From NCBI GenBank assembly GCA_002069785.1, contig MWCA01000032.1:1-52857 (forward strand): a DNA stretch of 52,857 nt. The letters run 5' to 3'. The notes under the pieces were generated by a model. It was not told where the DNA came from, did no database searches, and saw nothing but the letters and a program-made list of their open reading frames with translations. Position 1 is the first letter of the stretch, and each line of letters opens with the position of its first letter. A program made the position numbers and the translations under genes. This document shows positions 44,159 to 52,758 of the stretch, piece by piece. The DNA is from Lentisphaerae bacterium ADurb.Bin242. Lineage in GTDB: Bacteria; Verrucomicrobiota; Lentisphaeria; Victivallales; UBA1829.

Positions 44159-44186
44159 TTGAAAATTCCCGATCGTCGACTATAGT
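44159..44186 (+). promoter_or_regulatory. tRNA-Val promoter
   Basis: TTGAAA, 16 bases, TATAGT. The -10 end is 18 bases before the tRNA 5' end. Confidence 0.65.
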
Positions 44187-44204
44187 ATATCTTCCGAATT
44201 CAAT

Positions 44205-44281
44205 GGGCGCTTAGTTCAGTTGGTTAGAACGCTACCTTCACACGGTAGAGGTCGTGGGTTCGAGTCCCGCAGCTCCCACCA
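44205..44281 (+). tRNA. tRNA-Val (anticodon CAC)
   Basis: The gene is 77 bases with encoded CCA. D stem GTTC/GAAC, anticodon stem CTACC/GGTAG with loop TTCACAC (anticodon CAC, reading GUG), T arm GTGGG-TTCGAGT-CCCGC. The acceptor stem GGGCGCT against AGCTCCC pairs at six of seven positions, with a C-U mismatch at 4-69. All other invariant bases checked (T8, A9-equivalent, TTC loop) are present. Confidence 0.93.
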
Positions 44282-44353
44282 TTCTTTCCCGCTTTCCGCC
44301 AATGACTTCCTGAATGAGGAAAGAGAAAGACTTTCCGCATTTCTGCACTTCTT

Positions 44354-46087
44354 TTATTTCTTTCCGTCAATCGAAAGGGTTCCGGATTTGAGATCGGTCC
44401 AGAGCGTGCCGTCTCCGGCGTAAATGACCTTGACTTCCAGTTTCGGATTGAGCGTTTCGATCAGGCGCATGTCGGCCATGAGGCCGGGCTTCCCGAGCGC
44501 CTCCGCCTTCCGGCGGGTTCCCTGCGCGATCTCGTTCTGCTGGATGAAATCAACCTTGACCGCGGTCTCGCCCATGAGTTTTTCCCGTTTGGCGTCAATC
44601 CCGGAACGTTCCAACTGAATCCGCGCGACTTCGAGATCCGTCCTGGCAGCGATCCGGCGGACCTCCTGCTCCTGGTTGGCGTTGATCTCCGCCACCAGCT
44701 TCCGGGTCTCCTGTTCGACCTCCTGGCGCTTCTGTTCGATCATGCCGGTCTGGGCGTTCAGTTCAGCCTCGATCTTCGCGGCCGCCTGGAGGGAGAAGTT
44801 GGTCAGGTTCTGTTCCCGCGCCAGACTGGCGTCCTGGATCGGGCTCAGGATATTCTGCGGAATCTCCACATTGCGGATGATCGCGTTATGAATGAGGATG
44901 CTCTTCTCCTTCAGTGTGGCGACCAGGTCGTTGCGCAGGTTGTTCTGGAAGGTCTCGCGCCCCTCCCCGACGATGAAATCCTGCGCCTTGTAGGTGGAGC
45001 CTTTCAGGCGGGAGATGGAAAGGATCTGCGGCAGAATGATCTTTTCGACCACCTGCGGAAGATCGCCGTAAAGCATGTAGATTTTCGAGACATTTTCCGG
45101 CAGGAGTTCGAATTCGACAGTCATGTCCATCACGATCCTGAAGCCGTCGCGGGAGGGAAACTCGACGAAGCTGCTGATGTTGTAGACCATTTCCTGCGGT
45201 TTCGCGGCCGCTTTTCCGGGAGCGGCGGTGATCGGAGGCGCCATGAAGGGAGCTGCCGGCTTCATACGTTTCTCCTTTTGAACTTTCCGAACTCCTTCCT
45301 CGTCCCGCACGAAGGAAGAGGTTGCCATCTGCGACATGGTCTCGCTCTTGCTCTTCATGCGCTGCTGGAGCTGGACGTTGAGTGTGTTGTAAGACATCTC
45401 CTTGAGGGCGTCGCTGGCCGTTTCGATCTTGTTCTTGAGTTCGATCACGCTGCCGCCGCGTCCGGTCATGCTGACCTGATTCATGCCGATCTCGATCACG
45501 TTGACCTGATAGGCGTTGGGGTTGATGTAATACAGCCCCGGCTGGAGAATATCCTTGAAGACTCCCTGCGAACCGAGTATGGCGAACTCACCGGCGGGCG
45601 CGGGCTTCCCGGTCTGGGAGGTCACCACGCCGACATACCCGATGGGAATGTTGATTGCGTCGGCGATATCCACGCGGTAGCCCTGCGGATTGAGGCGGTA
45701 GGTCCCCGGTCCGAGCACATCGCGCCAGACGCCTTGATAGGACTTGTCCGGAGCAATGATTTCGCCCGACGGCAGGGGCTTGCCGATTTTGGAGGTCACG
45801 ATCCCGACCTTGCCGATGGGAATCGTCACCGCGGGAACGATGTCCACGTCATACATCACCGGATCGAGGAAGTAGCGTCCTTCGGGAAGAACTTCCTTCC
45901 AGATGCCCTTTTCCCCGCGTTCCACCAGGAGTTCCCCGGCTTTCGGATCGTCGCCCGATTTGGCCGTGACGATCGCCATACAGCCCGGCGCGACATAGAA
46001 CCGGCAGAAAAACCAGAGATAAATGCCGTACGCGGCAACACAAAGAACCAGAATCAGAAAAATGGAAAACAAAGCAATTTTTTTCAT
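44354..46087 (-). CDS. SPFH-domain protein 2 with N-terminal repeats
   Basis: The protein is 577 residues. GGGGGA precedes ATG at 46087; a GTG at 46093 overlapping the previous stop is the alternative. A membrane helix at about 4-28 is followed by three repeats of about 55 residues (V-A-P-G... , I-P-I-G-K-V-G-I-V-T..., I-P-I-G-Y-V-G-V-V-T...), each with G-K-P-x-P-x-G-E and Y-x-x-N-P. A long insert (215-310) then splits off the SPFH core (V-E-F-P-S-R-D-G-F-R, E-F-E-L-L-P-E-N). A charged coiled coil (about 420-530) rich in E-Q and K-R-Q-E-V-E-Q ends it. This is the flotillin/HflKC-like layout used to build membrane rings. It is translated after SPFH protein 1. Confidence 0.8.
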   Translation of the reverse strand: MKKIALFSIFLILVLCVAAYGIYLWFFCRFYVAPGCMAIVTAKSGDDPKAGELLVERGEKGIWKEVLPEGRYFLDPVMYDVDIVPAVTIPIGKVGIVTSKIGKPLPSGEIIAPDKSYQGVWRDVLGPGTYRLNPQGYRVDIADAINIPIGYVGVVTSQTGKPAPAGEFAILGSQGVFKDILQPGLYYINPNAYQVNVIEIGMNQVSMTGRGGSVIELKNKIETASDALKEMSYNTLNVQLQQRMKSKSETMSQMATSSFVRDEEGVRKVQKEKRMKPAAPFMAPPITAAPGKAAAKPQEMVYNISSFVEFPSRDGFRIVMDMTVEFELLPENVSKIYMLYGDLPQVVEKIILPQILSISRLKGSTYKAQDFIVGEGRETFQNNLRNDLVATLKEKSILIHNAIIRNVEIPQNILSPIQDASLAREQNLTNFSLQAAAKIEAELNAQTGMIEQKRQEVEQETRKLVAEINANQEQEVRRIAARTDLEVARIQLERSGIDAKREKLMGETAVKVDFIQQNEIAQGTRRKAEALGKPGLMADMRLIETLNPKLEVKVIYAGDGTLWTDLKSGTLSIDGKK

Positions 46088-46089
46088 GA

Positions 46090-47583
46090 TCACTTTCCCC
46101 CTTCCCGACGAAGATTTCCGGCGGACGGAGCCACCGGGAGGCCGAACGAACCTTCCCCGGAGCCGCGGGTCATCACGGACCGGATCGCAGGACCGAGTTT
46201 TTCATACAGGAGGCCGCGCACATAGGCATCGCCGTTCCCGTAGGCTTCGACATTCCGTTTGAGGACCTCCACCTCGGAATCGTTCCGGGAGGCGATGACC
46301 TGCCGCCTGGCTTCCGCCAGCAGTAGCCGGGATTTGGCTTCGGCCTCCGCCGCCTCGTATCGGATCGAGGCGGTTTCCAGCTCGGTTCTTGCGGCGATCA
46401 GGCGCTGCATCTGGGATTGTTTCGCGGCGATTTCAGCCGTGATCTTCCGGGTTTCGGCCTGAACCTTGCTGATCCGCTGGAGGGCGAGCATTTTCTGCTG
46501 TTCCAGTTCGGTGGCGCTCCGGGCCTGTTCGATCTGCTGTTTGAACTTCTTGGCCTCCTGTTCGGCCAGCTCGCGGTTGCGGATGATCTCGGCGATCTGC
46601 TGGGGCGGGATGATATCCCGGATCAGCACGGAGTTGATGGAGACGCCCCACACCTTGCAGGTTTTGCGGAGGAAGGTCTCCAACTGGTTCTGGAAGACCT
46701 GGCGGCTCTCCCCGACGATGAACTCCGTGGCGCTTTTCTTGCTGCCTTCGATCCGGGCGAATCCGCTGACGGACGGCAGGATGATTTTCTTCATGATATC
46801 GTCCATGTCGCCCACTTCGTGGGTCAGACACGGCGCGGACTCCCGGAAGATGTTGAACTCAACGGTCCCTTCCAGCGAAATCGGAAACCCGTCCAGCGTG
46901 ATGAAACCGATCGCGTCCTTGCCGCTGAACTCATAACGCTGGCTCTGGATGTTCACCACGGAAACGCTCTGAATGAAGGGATTGATCCGGTGGGTGCCTT
47001 CCTTGAGGACCTCCTTGAGGACGCCTTTCCGGGAAGGATCGACGAGGAATCCCTTCGAGTCGGACAGATCGTTCGGGACGCCCGAAAAGACGTCGCCGCC
47101 GGAGAGGTTGGTGACCACGCCGATGTTGCCGGGAAGAATCCGGATGTCGTCATAGACCTGGACGTCGTAGGCATACGGGTTGATCCGGTGCTTGCCGGTT
47201 CCGAGGACCTCGCGGACGATTCCCTTGTATTCGGGTCCGGGCGCGATGATCTGTCCATCAGGCAGCGCCTTCCCGAACTTCCGCACCAGCACGCCGAACT
47301 TTCCGGCGGGAATGTCGGTGACCGGAAGAATTTTCCAGTCCCAGGTGTAGGGATTCCGGAAGTAGCGCCCTTCCCCGAGCACCTCCAGCTGAACGCCTTT
47401 ATACTCGGGGGAAACGGCCAGGATTTCCGACGGGGGAAGCGTCTTGCCGGTTTTCTTGATGAGCACGGCGATCTGTCCGTTGCCCGGTTCGATCCGGCAT
47501 CCGTACCAGATGAACAGCGAGGCTGCGATCAGAAGCAGAATGGCCAGCGGCAGAAGCGCGGCCCCGGCGAAGAAACTTTTCAT
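46090..47583 (-). CDS. SPFH-domain protein 1 with N-terminal repeats
   Basis: The protein is 497 residues from ATG at 47583. It has one N-terminal membrane helix, then three repeats of about 55 residues (I-E-P-G-N-G-Q-I-A-V..., I-P-A-G-K-F-G-V-L-V..., I-L-P-G-N-I-G-V-V-T...) with G-K-x-L-P and Y-K-G-V/I and G-x-x-R-x-N-P-Y. The SPFH core follows (L-D-G-F-P-I-S-L-E-G-T-V-E-F) and a coiled coil with A-E-A-E-A-K-S-R. It is a paralog of SPFH protein 2 and the two probably form a hetero-complex, as HflK and HflC do, though these are not HflK/HflC. It lies 45 bases after purB. Confidence 0.82.
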   Translation of the reverse strand: MKSFFAGAALLPLAILLLIAASLFIWYGCRIEPGNGQIAVLIKKTGKTLPPSEILAVSPEYKGVQLEVLGEGRYFRNPYTWDWKILPVTDIPAGKFGVLVRKFGKALPDGQIIAPGPEYKGIVREVLGTGKHRINPYAYDVQVYDDIRILPGNIGVVTNLSGGDVFSGVPNDLSDSKGFLVDPSRKGVLKEVLKEGTHRINPFIQSVSVVNIQSQRYEFSGKDAIGFITLDGFPISLEGTVEFNIFRESAPCLTHEVGDMDDIMKKIILPSVSGFARIEGSKKSATEFIVGESRQVFQNQLETFLRKTCKVWGVSINSVLIRDIIPPQQIAEIIRNRELAEQEAKKFKQQIEQARSATELEQQKMLALQRISKVQAETRKITAEIAAKQSQMQRLIAARTELETASIRYEAAEAEAKSRLLLAEARRQVIASRNDSEVEVLKRNVEAYGNGDAYVRGLLYEKLGPAIRSVMTRGSGEGSFGLPVAPSAGNLRREGGK

Positions 47584-47628
47584 GACAAGCCCTCCCCTTT
47601 GGTTCTTATGAAGAAACGGAAACAAACT

Positions 47629-49074
47629 TCAGACGCGTATCTCGTCTTTTCCGGTCGGGACGACCACCTTCGAGAGGGAGGCGATCAGCGGACGGACGGT
47701 TTTGCCCAGATAGTCCTCGACCTGCTGCGGGGCGCGTCCGATGAACAGCGCCGGGTCCAGAAGGTCTTTGAACTTCGGCGCGATTCCGGCAAAGAGCGGA
47801 TCGGCGGCCAGACGTTCCAGCAGATCGTTGGGGCGTCCCTCGGCCTTGACCATCCGGCCGGCTTCCATGGAATGACGCCGGATCGCCTCGTGCAAATCCT
47901 GGCGGTCGCCGCCCGCGCGGACGGCTTCCATGAGAATGTTTTCGGTGGCCATGAAGGGCAGTTCCTGCCGGATGTGGGCGGCGATCACTTTCTCCCATAC
48001 CTGAATGCCGTCCGCGATGTTGGCGACGAGCGACAGGATCACATCGGCGGAAAGGAACGCCTCGGCCAGCACGATGCGGCGGTTGGCGGAGTCGTCGAGC
48101 GTGCGTTCGAACCATTGGGTGGAGTGGGTCATGGCGCAGTTGATCGGCAGGTTCATGAGGTAGCGTGCCAGCGAGCAGACCCGTTCCGAGCGCATCGGAT
48201 TCCGCTTGTAGGCCATGGCGCTGGAGCCGACCTGGGACTTGCCGAAAGGCTCCTCGACTTCCTTGAGATTGGACAGAAGGCGGATGTCGCCCGCCATTTT
48301 ATACGCGCTCTGGGCAAGACCCGAAAGCACGGAAATGACGTAGAAATCCACTTTGCGCGTATAGGTCTGTCCGCTGAGGGCGATGGAGGAGCCGAAACCC
48401 ATCTTGTTGGAAACCAGTTTGTCGAGAGCGCAGACCTTTTCATGGTCGCCGTGGAAGAGCTCCAGGAAGCTGGCCTGCGTGCCGGTGGTTCCCTTGACGC
48501 CGCGGAAGGGAATCTTCTGAATTTCTTCCGTCACGCGTTCGAGGTCCATCACGAAATCCTGAAGATAGAGGGCGAAGCGCTTTCCGAGGGTGGTGAGCTG
48601 GGCGGGCTGATAATGCGTGAAACCGAGCGCGGGCAGCGACTTGTATTTCTCCGCGGTGTCGGCAAGAATGGTCACGACCTGAAGAAGTTTCGCCTGGATC
48701 AGTTTCAGGCCGTCGCGCATCTGGATAAGCTCGGTGTTGTCGGTCACATAACAGCTGGTCGCGCCGAGATGGATGATCGGGCGCGCATCGGGGCAGAGGT
48801 CGCCGAAAATATGGATGTGGCTCATCACGTCGTGCCGGAGTTCGGCTTCCCTGGCTTCGGCGGCCGCAAAATCGATGTCGTCCAGATGGGCGCGCATCTG
48901 TTCCAGTTGAAGCTCGGTAATCGGCAGTCCGAGTTCCTTTTCGGATTCGGCCAGGGCGAGCCAGAGCCGCCGCCAGGTGGAGTGTTTGCGCTGGGGAGAC
49001 CAATTATAACTCATTTCCTTGCTGGCGTAACGGTCCGTCAGGGGATTCTGGTAACTGTTCATATTATTTTCCAT
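47629..49074 (-). CDS. purB: Adenylosuccinate lyase
   Basis: The protein is 481 residues from ATG at 49074, which has GGAG 7 bases upstream. It cleaves SAICAR and adenylosuccinate, releasing fumarate, in purine synthesis. The fumarase-superfamily signature is G-S-S-A-M-A-Y-K-R-N-P-M-R-S-E. The catalytic His regions H-L-G-A-T-S and T-H-Y-Q-P-A-Q are present, and D-D-S-A-N-R-R lies late. Length and layout match the animal-like longer PurB form rather than the 430-residue B. subtilis form. It likely leads the transcript to the two SPFH genes. Confidence 0.95.
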   Translation of the reverse strand: MENNMNSYQNPLTDRYASKEMSYNWSPQRKHSTWRRLWLALAESEKELGLPITELQLEQMRAHLDDIDFAAAEAREAELRHDVMSHIHIFGDLCPDARPIIHLGATSCYVTDNTELIQMRDGLKLIQAKLLQVVTILADTAEKYKSLPALGFTHYQPAQLTTLGKRFALYLQDFVMDLERVTEEIQKIPFRGVKGTTGTQASFLELFHGDHEKVCALDKLVSNKMGFGSSIALSGQTYTRKVDFYVISVLSGLAQSAYKMAGDIRLLSNLKEVEEPFGKSQVGSSAMAYKRNPMRSERVCSLARYLMNLPINCAMTHSTQWFERTLDDSANRRIVLAEAFLSADVILSLVANIADGIQVWEKVIAAHIRQELPFMATENILMEAVRAGGDRQDLHEAIRRHSMEAGRMVKAEGRPNDLLERLAADPLFAGIAPKFKDLLDPALFIGRAPQQVEDYLGKTVRPLIASLSKVVVPTGKDEIRV

Positions 49075-49147
49075 TCCACATCTCCGTAAATAGGGGTTCA
49101 CGGAGGCAATATACATTTGAAAAGTCGGAATTTCAAAGGGAAAACTC

Positions 49148-49175
49148 TTGCGGTTTCATCTTTCTGCGCTACATT
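49148..49175 (+). promoter_or_regulatory. Promoter of the TadE-like gene
   Basis: TTGCGG, 16 bases, TACATT; the -10 end is 21 bases before the ATG, so the leader is very short. A second reading, TTGCGG with a longer spacer to TATAGA, is weaker. Confidence 0.35.
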
Positions 49176-49196
49176 ATAGAGGAAACGAGGTGGCCG

Positions 49197-49754
49197 ATGA
49201 AAAAAATCAGATGCACGAAAAACGAACGCGGACAGGCGATCGCCGAACTGGCGGCCGGGCTCATCGGGATGTGCTTCGTCATCATCGGGCTGCTGATGGT
49301 CGCCATGCTCGGCATGACCGGCGTGAAGAACATCATCCAGGCCCGTTCCCTTGCCGACGAATACAGCGCCTCCGGGCAGATCTCCGGCTCCGCCCGCCAC
49401 ATCACCGCGTGGGTGGACCCGGACGGACTTCCGTTCACCCATGACGACCGGCCGCAAACCCTGTCTTTCCCGAACGCCGTCACGTTCACGCAGGAGCTCA
49501 CGGACAACACCGGAGTTTTCCAGACCGCCATGCTCGCCGATACCGATTACACGCAGGAAGCCTTTGAGTCCCGCTTCGTCGAATCGAACCTGTTCGTTTC
49601 CGCGGCCAACCTCACCGCCGGGGAGGTCCGGATCACCGATCCCCTTTCGCAATACGAACAGTTCGATGCCAAGCGCATCCTCGCCCGCCTCGGCCTGGCG
49701 TATGATTTCAGCATCGAAGATATCGTTTTCATGCCCATGCGAAACACGGATTAG
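49197..49754 (+). CDS. TadE/TadG-like single-pass membrane protein
   Basis: The protein is 185 residues. It begins with a basic stretch, then N-E-R-G-Q-A-I-A-E-L-A-A-G-L-I-G and one hydrophobic helix (about 20-42), the pattern of TadE-like pseudopilin proteins of pilus machines. The periplasmic rest is acidic and lacks the cysteines some TadE proteins have. GAGGTG precedes the ATG. No other pilus gene is nearby; the heptose adenylyltransferase follows after 24 bases. Confidence 0.65.
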   Translation: MKKIRCTKNERGQAIAELAAGLIGMCFVIIGLLMVAMLGMTGVKNIIQARSLADEYSASGQISGSARHITAWVDPDGLPFTHDDRPQTLSFPNAVTFTQELTDNTGVFQTAMLADTDYTQEAFESRFVESNLFVSAANLTAGEVRITDPLSQYEQFDAKRILARLGLAYDFSIEDIVFMPMRNTD

Positions 49755-49778
49755 ATCAACCCCGCAGGACAGTTCCTT

Positions 49779-50282
49779 ATGCAAAAACTCATTCCCCCCG
49801 CCGAAAAAATTTTTGCCTCTCTGGAAGACGCGGTCCGCTGGAGGACACGGCTTCGGAAAGAAAAACTTTCTCTGTCCGTGACAAACGGCTGTTTCGACAT
49901 CCTTCACCGCGGACACGCCGAATATCTCTGGTCCGCCCGGAGGCTGGGCGACCGTCTGCTGGTGCTGCTCAATTCGGACGAGTCGGTCCGCGCCCTCAAA
50001 GGCCCCGCCCGCCCGGTCAACGGCGAGTATGACCGTGCTTTCCTGCTGGCTTCCTTCGAGTTCGTTGATGCGGTACTGGTGTTCCGCGGCGCCCGCTGTC
50101 ATGCGGAACTGGCCGCCCTCGCCCCCGACGCCTATGCCAAGGGCGGCGACTATACGCTCGAAACGCTCGATCCCGAGGAACGCGCCGCTCTTCTCCAAAG
50201 CGGAACAAAAGTCTCCTTCATTCCCTTCGTGCCGGGCCATTCCACCTCGGCGATCCTGAGGAAGTCCGGGCCGCGCCCATGA
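49779..50282 (+). CDS. rfaE2: Heptose 1-phosphate adenylyltransferase (HldE C-domain-like)
   Basis: The protein is 167 residues and would activate D-glycero-beta-D-manno-heptose 1-phosphate with ATP to ADP-heptose for lipopolysaccharide core. The nucleotidyltransferase signature is V-T-N-G-C-F-D-I-L-H43-R-G-H46, followed by N-S-D-E-S-V-R-A-L-K-G-x-x-R-P and K-G-G-D-Y; V-P-G-H-S-T-S is near the end. It is a stand-alone version of the HldE second domain. A kinase (hldE first domain) is not in the window. Confidence 0.9.
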   Translation: MQKLIPPAEKIFASLEDAVRWRTRLRKEKLSLSVTNGCFDILHRGHAEYLWSARRLGDRLLVLLNSDESVRALKGPARPVNGEYDRAFLLASFEFVDAVLVFRGARCHAELAALAPDAYAKGGDYTLETLDPEERAALLQSGTKVSFIPFVPGHSTSAILRKSGPRP

Positions 50283-50413
50283 TCCGGTTCTGCTGCCCCG
50301 TCCTGATTTTCCTGTCGGACAAAGGTTCCCTCGGCAGGCTGAGGGCCGATGACGGACGTTTCTTCGAGAACCTCAATTCCACCTTGAAAAATCTGGATGA
50401 GATCACCGCCTGA
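50279..50413 (+). CDS. Short coupled ORF of 44 codons
   Basis: The ATG overlaps the stop of the adenylyltransferase gene (ATGA), the arrangement of coupled genes. It encodes 44 residues beginning M-I-R-F-C-C-P-V-L-I-F-L and ending L-K-N-L-D-E-I-T-A, with no recognised motif. It may be real, or the decayed end of a longer gene. Confidence 0.35.
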   Translation: MIRFCCPVLIFLSDKGSLGRLRADDGRFFENLNSTLKNLDEITA

Positions 50414-50437
50414 GCGCATTCTAACGGGAAACCCGGT

Positions 50438-51235
50438 TCACCGGGAACGCAAATACTCCAGCACACGGCGGATGCCTTCCGCCGCGGGATATTTGTTGTT
50501 TTCGTATTCGATGTTGACGTAGCCGTCATAACCGATTCTTTCCAGTTCCCGCAAAGTGGCTCTGGAATCGACCACCCCTTCCCCGATCAGCGCGGGACGG
50601 TAATACCGTCCGTCGAGCATTTCGCGGAAACCGTCGGCAGGCTCGTCCTTGCGGTCCCAGTCCTTCAGGTGGACATGCACAATGTCTCCGGCGCACGCGC
50701 GGAGAGAGGCAACCGGGTCCTCCCCGGTAGCGGCGTTTCCATTGTCGAAAGTCAGTTTCAACGAAGGGATCTGCCGTTTGGCATCGTGGAAATCGGCGGA
50801 CGTCACAAATGGACTCAACTTCCCCGGAAAATTTTCCACGGACAATACCACGCCCGCGGGACCGGCAAGTTCCGCGACCTTCGACAGCGCCTCCACCCAG
50901 ATGCGGCGGCTTTCTTCCCGGGAAGCGACATCCTTGATTCCGGGCGTGGGAACCATCACCACCGGCGCGCCCAGACGGACAGCCGTTTCGATTCCCTGTT
51001 TCGCCTCTTCCAGCCAGCCGTCCTGTTTCTGTGTCAGTCTGGAAAGAAAAAAGGTGTAAGCGGCCACGGGAAGACCGGCATCCGCGCTGAGCTTCTTGAG
51101 GTCGTCCGGATTTCTTCCGTACGTGGTTACCCAGTCGATCCCATCCATTTTGAGTTCAGCCGCCGTGCGGACAAAGTCTTCCACGCCATACGTCCCCTGC
51201 CGGGCCATGGTGTAAGTCATCATGGAGAATTTCAT
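50438..51235 (-). CDS. Sugar phosphate isomerase/epimerase, xylose isomerase-like TIM barrel
   Basis: The protein is 265 residues. It has the AP-endonuclease-2/xylose-isomerase fold: M-D-G-I-D-W-V near the start, S-V-E-N-F-P-G (metal-binding Glu), T-F-D-N-G-N (Asp), H-V-H-L-K-D (His), and I-E-Y-E-N-N at the end. These are the usual metal ligands. The ATG overlaps the stop of the ceramidase-like gene by 4 bases, so it is translated with it. Substrate is probably a keto sugar or sugar acid. Confidence 0.88.
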   Translation of the reverse strand: MKFSMMTYTMARQGTYGVEDFVRTAAELKMDGIDWVTTYGRNPDDLKKLSADAGLPVAAYTFFLSRLTQKQDGWLEEAKQGIETAVRLGAPVVMVPTPGIKDVASREESRRIWVEALSKVAELAGPAGVVLSVENFPGKLSPFVTSADFHDAKRQIPSLKLTFDNGNAATGEDPVASLRACAGDIVHVHLKDWDRKDEPADGFREMLDGRYYRPALIGEGVVDSRATLRELERIGYDGYVNIEYENNKYPAAEGIRRVLEYLRSR

Positions 51236-52758
51236 TTTGCAAGCTCCTTGAGAATTTTAACGGTTTCTTCCACCAGTTCCAGACCGCCTTCCGGAGAGAC
51301 CTGGCAGCTGTAATGATTCGCACTGTAGCCGCGGTTTTCCTTCCCCCGTTCCGTAGGCAGGTAACTGCCGCCGCCGTCGCCCGCCAGCTGGACGACGAAC
51401 GTCTGTTCGAACGGACTCCGCGCCTGAATCCGGTGCATGTAGTCCATATACAGCTCGAAACGGTTGGTGGCAAAGGCAATGTCGCCGATCTGGACCACGT
51501 GCATTTCCATGGAAAGTTTCGGTTCTTTCTTCTGGAGTTCATACCGTTCGATGATCCGCTGGAAACGGCTTCTCCGGGAAGCCAGCGCGGAATCGTGGTA
51601 AAGACGTTCCAGCGGGGTTCCCGTCTCGGCAAATTTCTGGTTTTTGAATTGCCCGGACAGTTTCTTTTCCGTCTCCACCTCTTCGGGCGTGATCAGCCAT
51701 CTGGATAGTTGAACGGTGCTCACGGAATGCTTCAACGGAAGATCGGTGCGGATGTCCTTTTTCGCCCAGGAATACACTTCGTCGAAAGCCTCGGAAATCC
51801 GTTCGGCGATGTCCTTGCGCGCACGCTGTTCCCGATATTCGTCCTTGTCCCCGTATTTGAGGCGGAAGCGGCGTTCCTGCGCGGCCTTGTAGTGAAGGAT
51901 TCGCGGAGCGAGATCCCCGGCCGCCGCACTCTGGGGAAGGAGAAAGATATCGCCGTGCTTCCGGCGGATGGCGAGACGGACGTCATGCCAGAAATCCGCC
52001 GAAAGTTTGGTGATGCTTTCGGAACACTGCGAAGGACACGGTACATTGAGGATTGCGCCGGTAAGCTTGTTCTTCGCGTCGAACGTATAAAGCAGATTTA
52101 CGAAAGGATCGGCGCCCGCCTCATATCCTGCGAACTTGTCGTCGTTCGTATTGCCGTACATGATGCAGTGTCCGTTGGTCATGAAGCCGGGTTTGGAAAC
52201 ATTTCCCGGCCGCAGGGAGGTGTCGTCCAGATACAGGCTCCGGCGGCTGTGTCCGACGACTGCGTAGCCGTATCCCCATGCGACGCCGCCGGGGGTGCGG
52301 TTCTTCCACGCTTCCATCACCGCTTCCGCCGCCCGGTCCGCGAAGAACGCCTGATATTCCTTGGCGGGCATCCGTTTTACGCCGCACGGGAACGGATCGG
52401 GGGTGTCGTAAAGATCCCCCGCCGAATGAGTGTGCGTCGCATTGAAGACGATCTTTCCGACGGGGATTTCCGGAGCCTTCTTTGCGACCCGGTCCCGGAT
52501 CATCTCCATCAGGAATCTCCGGATGCTGGTCGCATCGCAGGAAAGGAAGATCACGCTGTCTTTCCCGTTGTCGACCACCAGAGCCGTCACGGTCAGCGGA
52601 TCGAGAACCCCTTCGGAAATCCGCAGATAGAACTGCCCGCGGATTCCGACGGGTTCCGTGGTCGACACATCTCTCGAAGCCCACCCGATTTTCAACGGGG
52701 CGGCCTGTAATGAACCCATCATCATTGCGGCGGTAATCCAGTAAAACGATTTCTTCAT
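51232..52758 (-). CDS. Exported ceramidase-like hydrolase, copy 2
   Basis: The protein is 508 residues. A signal peptide of 19 residues ends S-L-Q-A. The mature start G-W-A-S-R-D-V-S and G-Q-F-Y-L-R, then N-A-T-H-T-H-S-A (zinc-binding His pair) and V-P-C-P-S-Q-C resemble the neutral/alkaline ceramidase N-terminal domain family, much used in Planctomycetes and Lentisphaerae for unidentified amide or sugar substrates. Its ATG overlaps the stop of an upstream paralog and its stop overlaps the isomerase gene, giving a coupled operon. Confidence 0.75.
   Translation of the reverse strand: MKKSFYWITAAMMMGSLQAAPLKIGWASRDVSTTEPVGIRGQFYLRISEGVLDPLTVTALVVDNGKDSVIFLSCDATSIRRFLMEMIRDRVAKKAPEIPVGKIVFNATHTHSAGDLYDTPDPFPCGVKRMPAKEYQAFFADRAAEAVMEAWKNRTPGGVAWGYGYAVVGHSRRSLYLDDTSLRPGNVSKPGFMTNGHCIMYGNTNDDKFAGYEAGADPFVNLLYTFDAKNKLTGAILNVPCPSQCSESITKLSADFWHDVRLAIRRKHGDIFLLPQSAAAGDLAPRILHYKAAQERRFRLKYGDKDEYREQRARKDIAERISEAFDEVYSWAKKDIRTDLPLKHSVSTVQLSRWLITPEEVETEKKLSGQFKNQKFAETGTPLERLYHDSALASRRSRFQRIIERYELQKKEPKLSMEMHVVQIGDIAFATNRFELYMDYMHRIQARSPFEQTFVVQLAGDGGGSYLPTERGKENRGYSANHYSCQVSPEGGLELVEETVKILKELAK

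Noticed and set aside
44354..47583. HflK/HflC identification for the SPFH pair
   Set aside because: They carry repeat arrays and a long insert not found in HflK/HflC, and there is no ftsH or hflX nearby.
46417..49089. Plus-strand frame of 890 codons
   Set aside because: Opposite SPFH protein 1 and purB; no recognisable domain.
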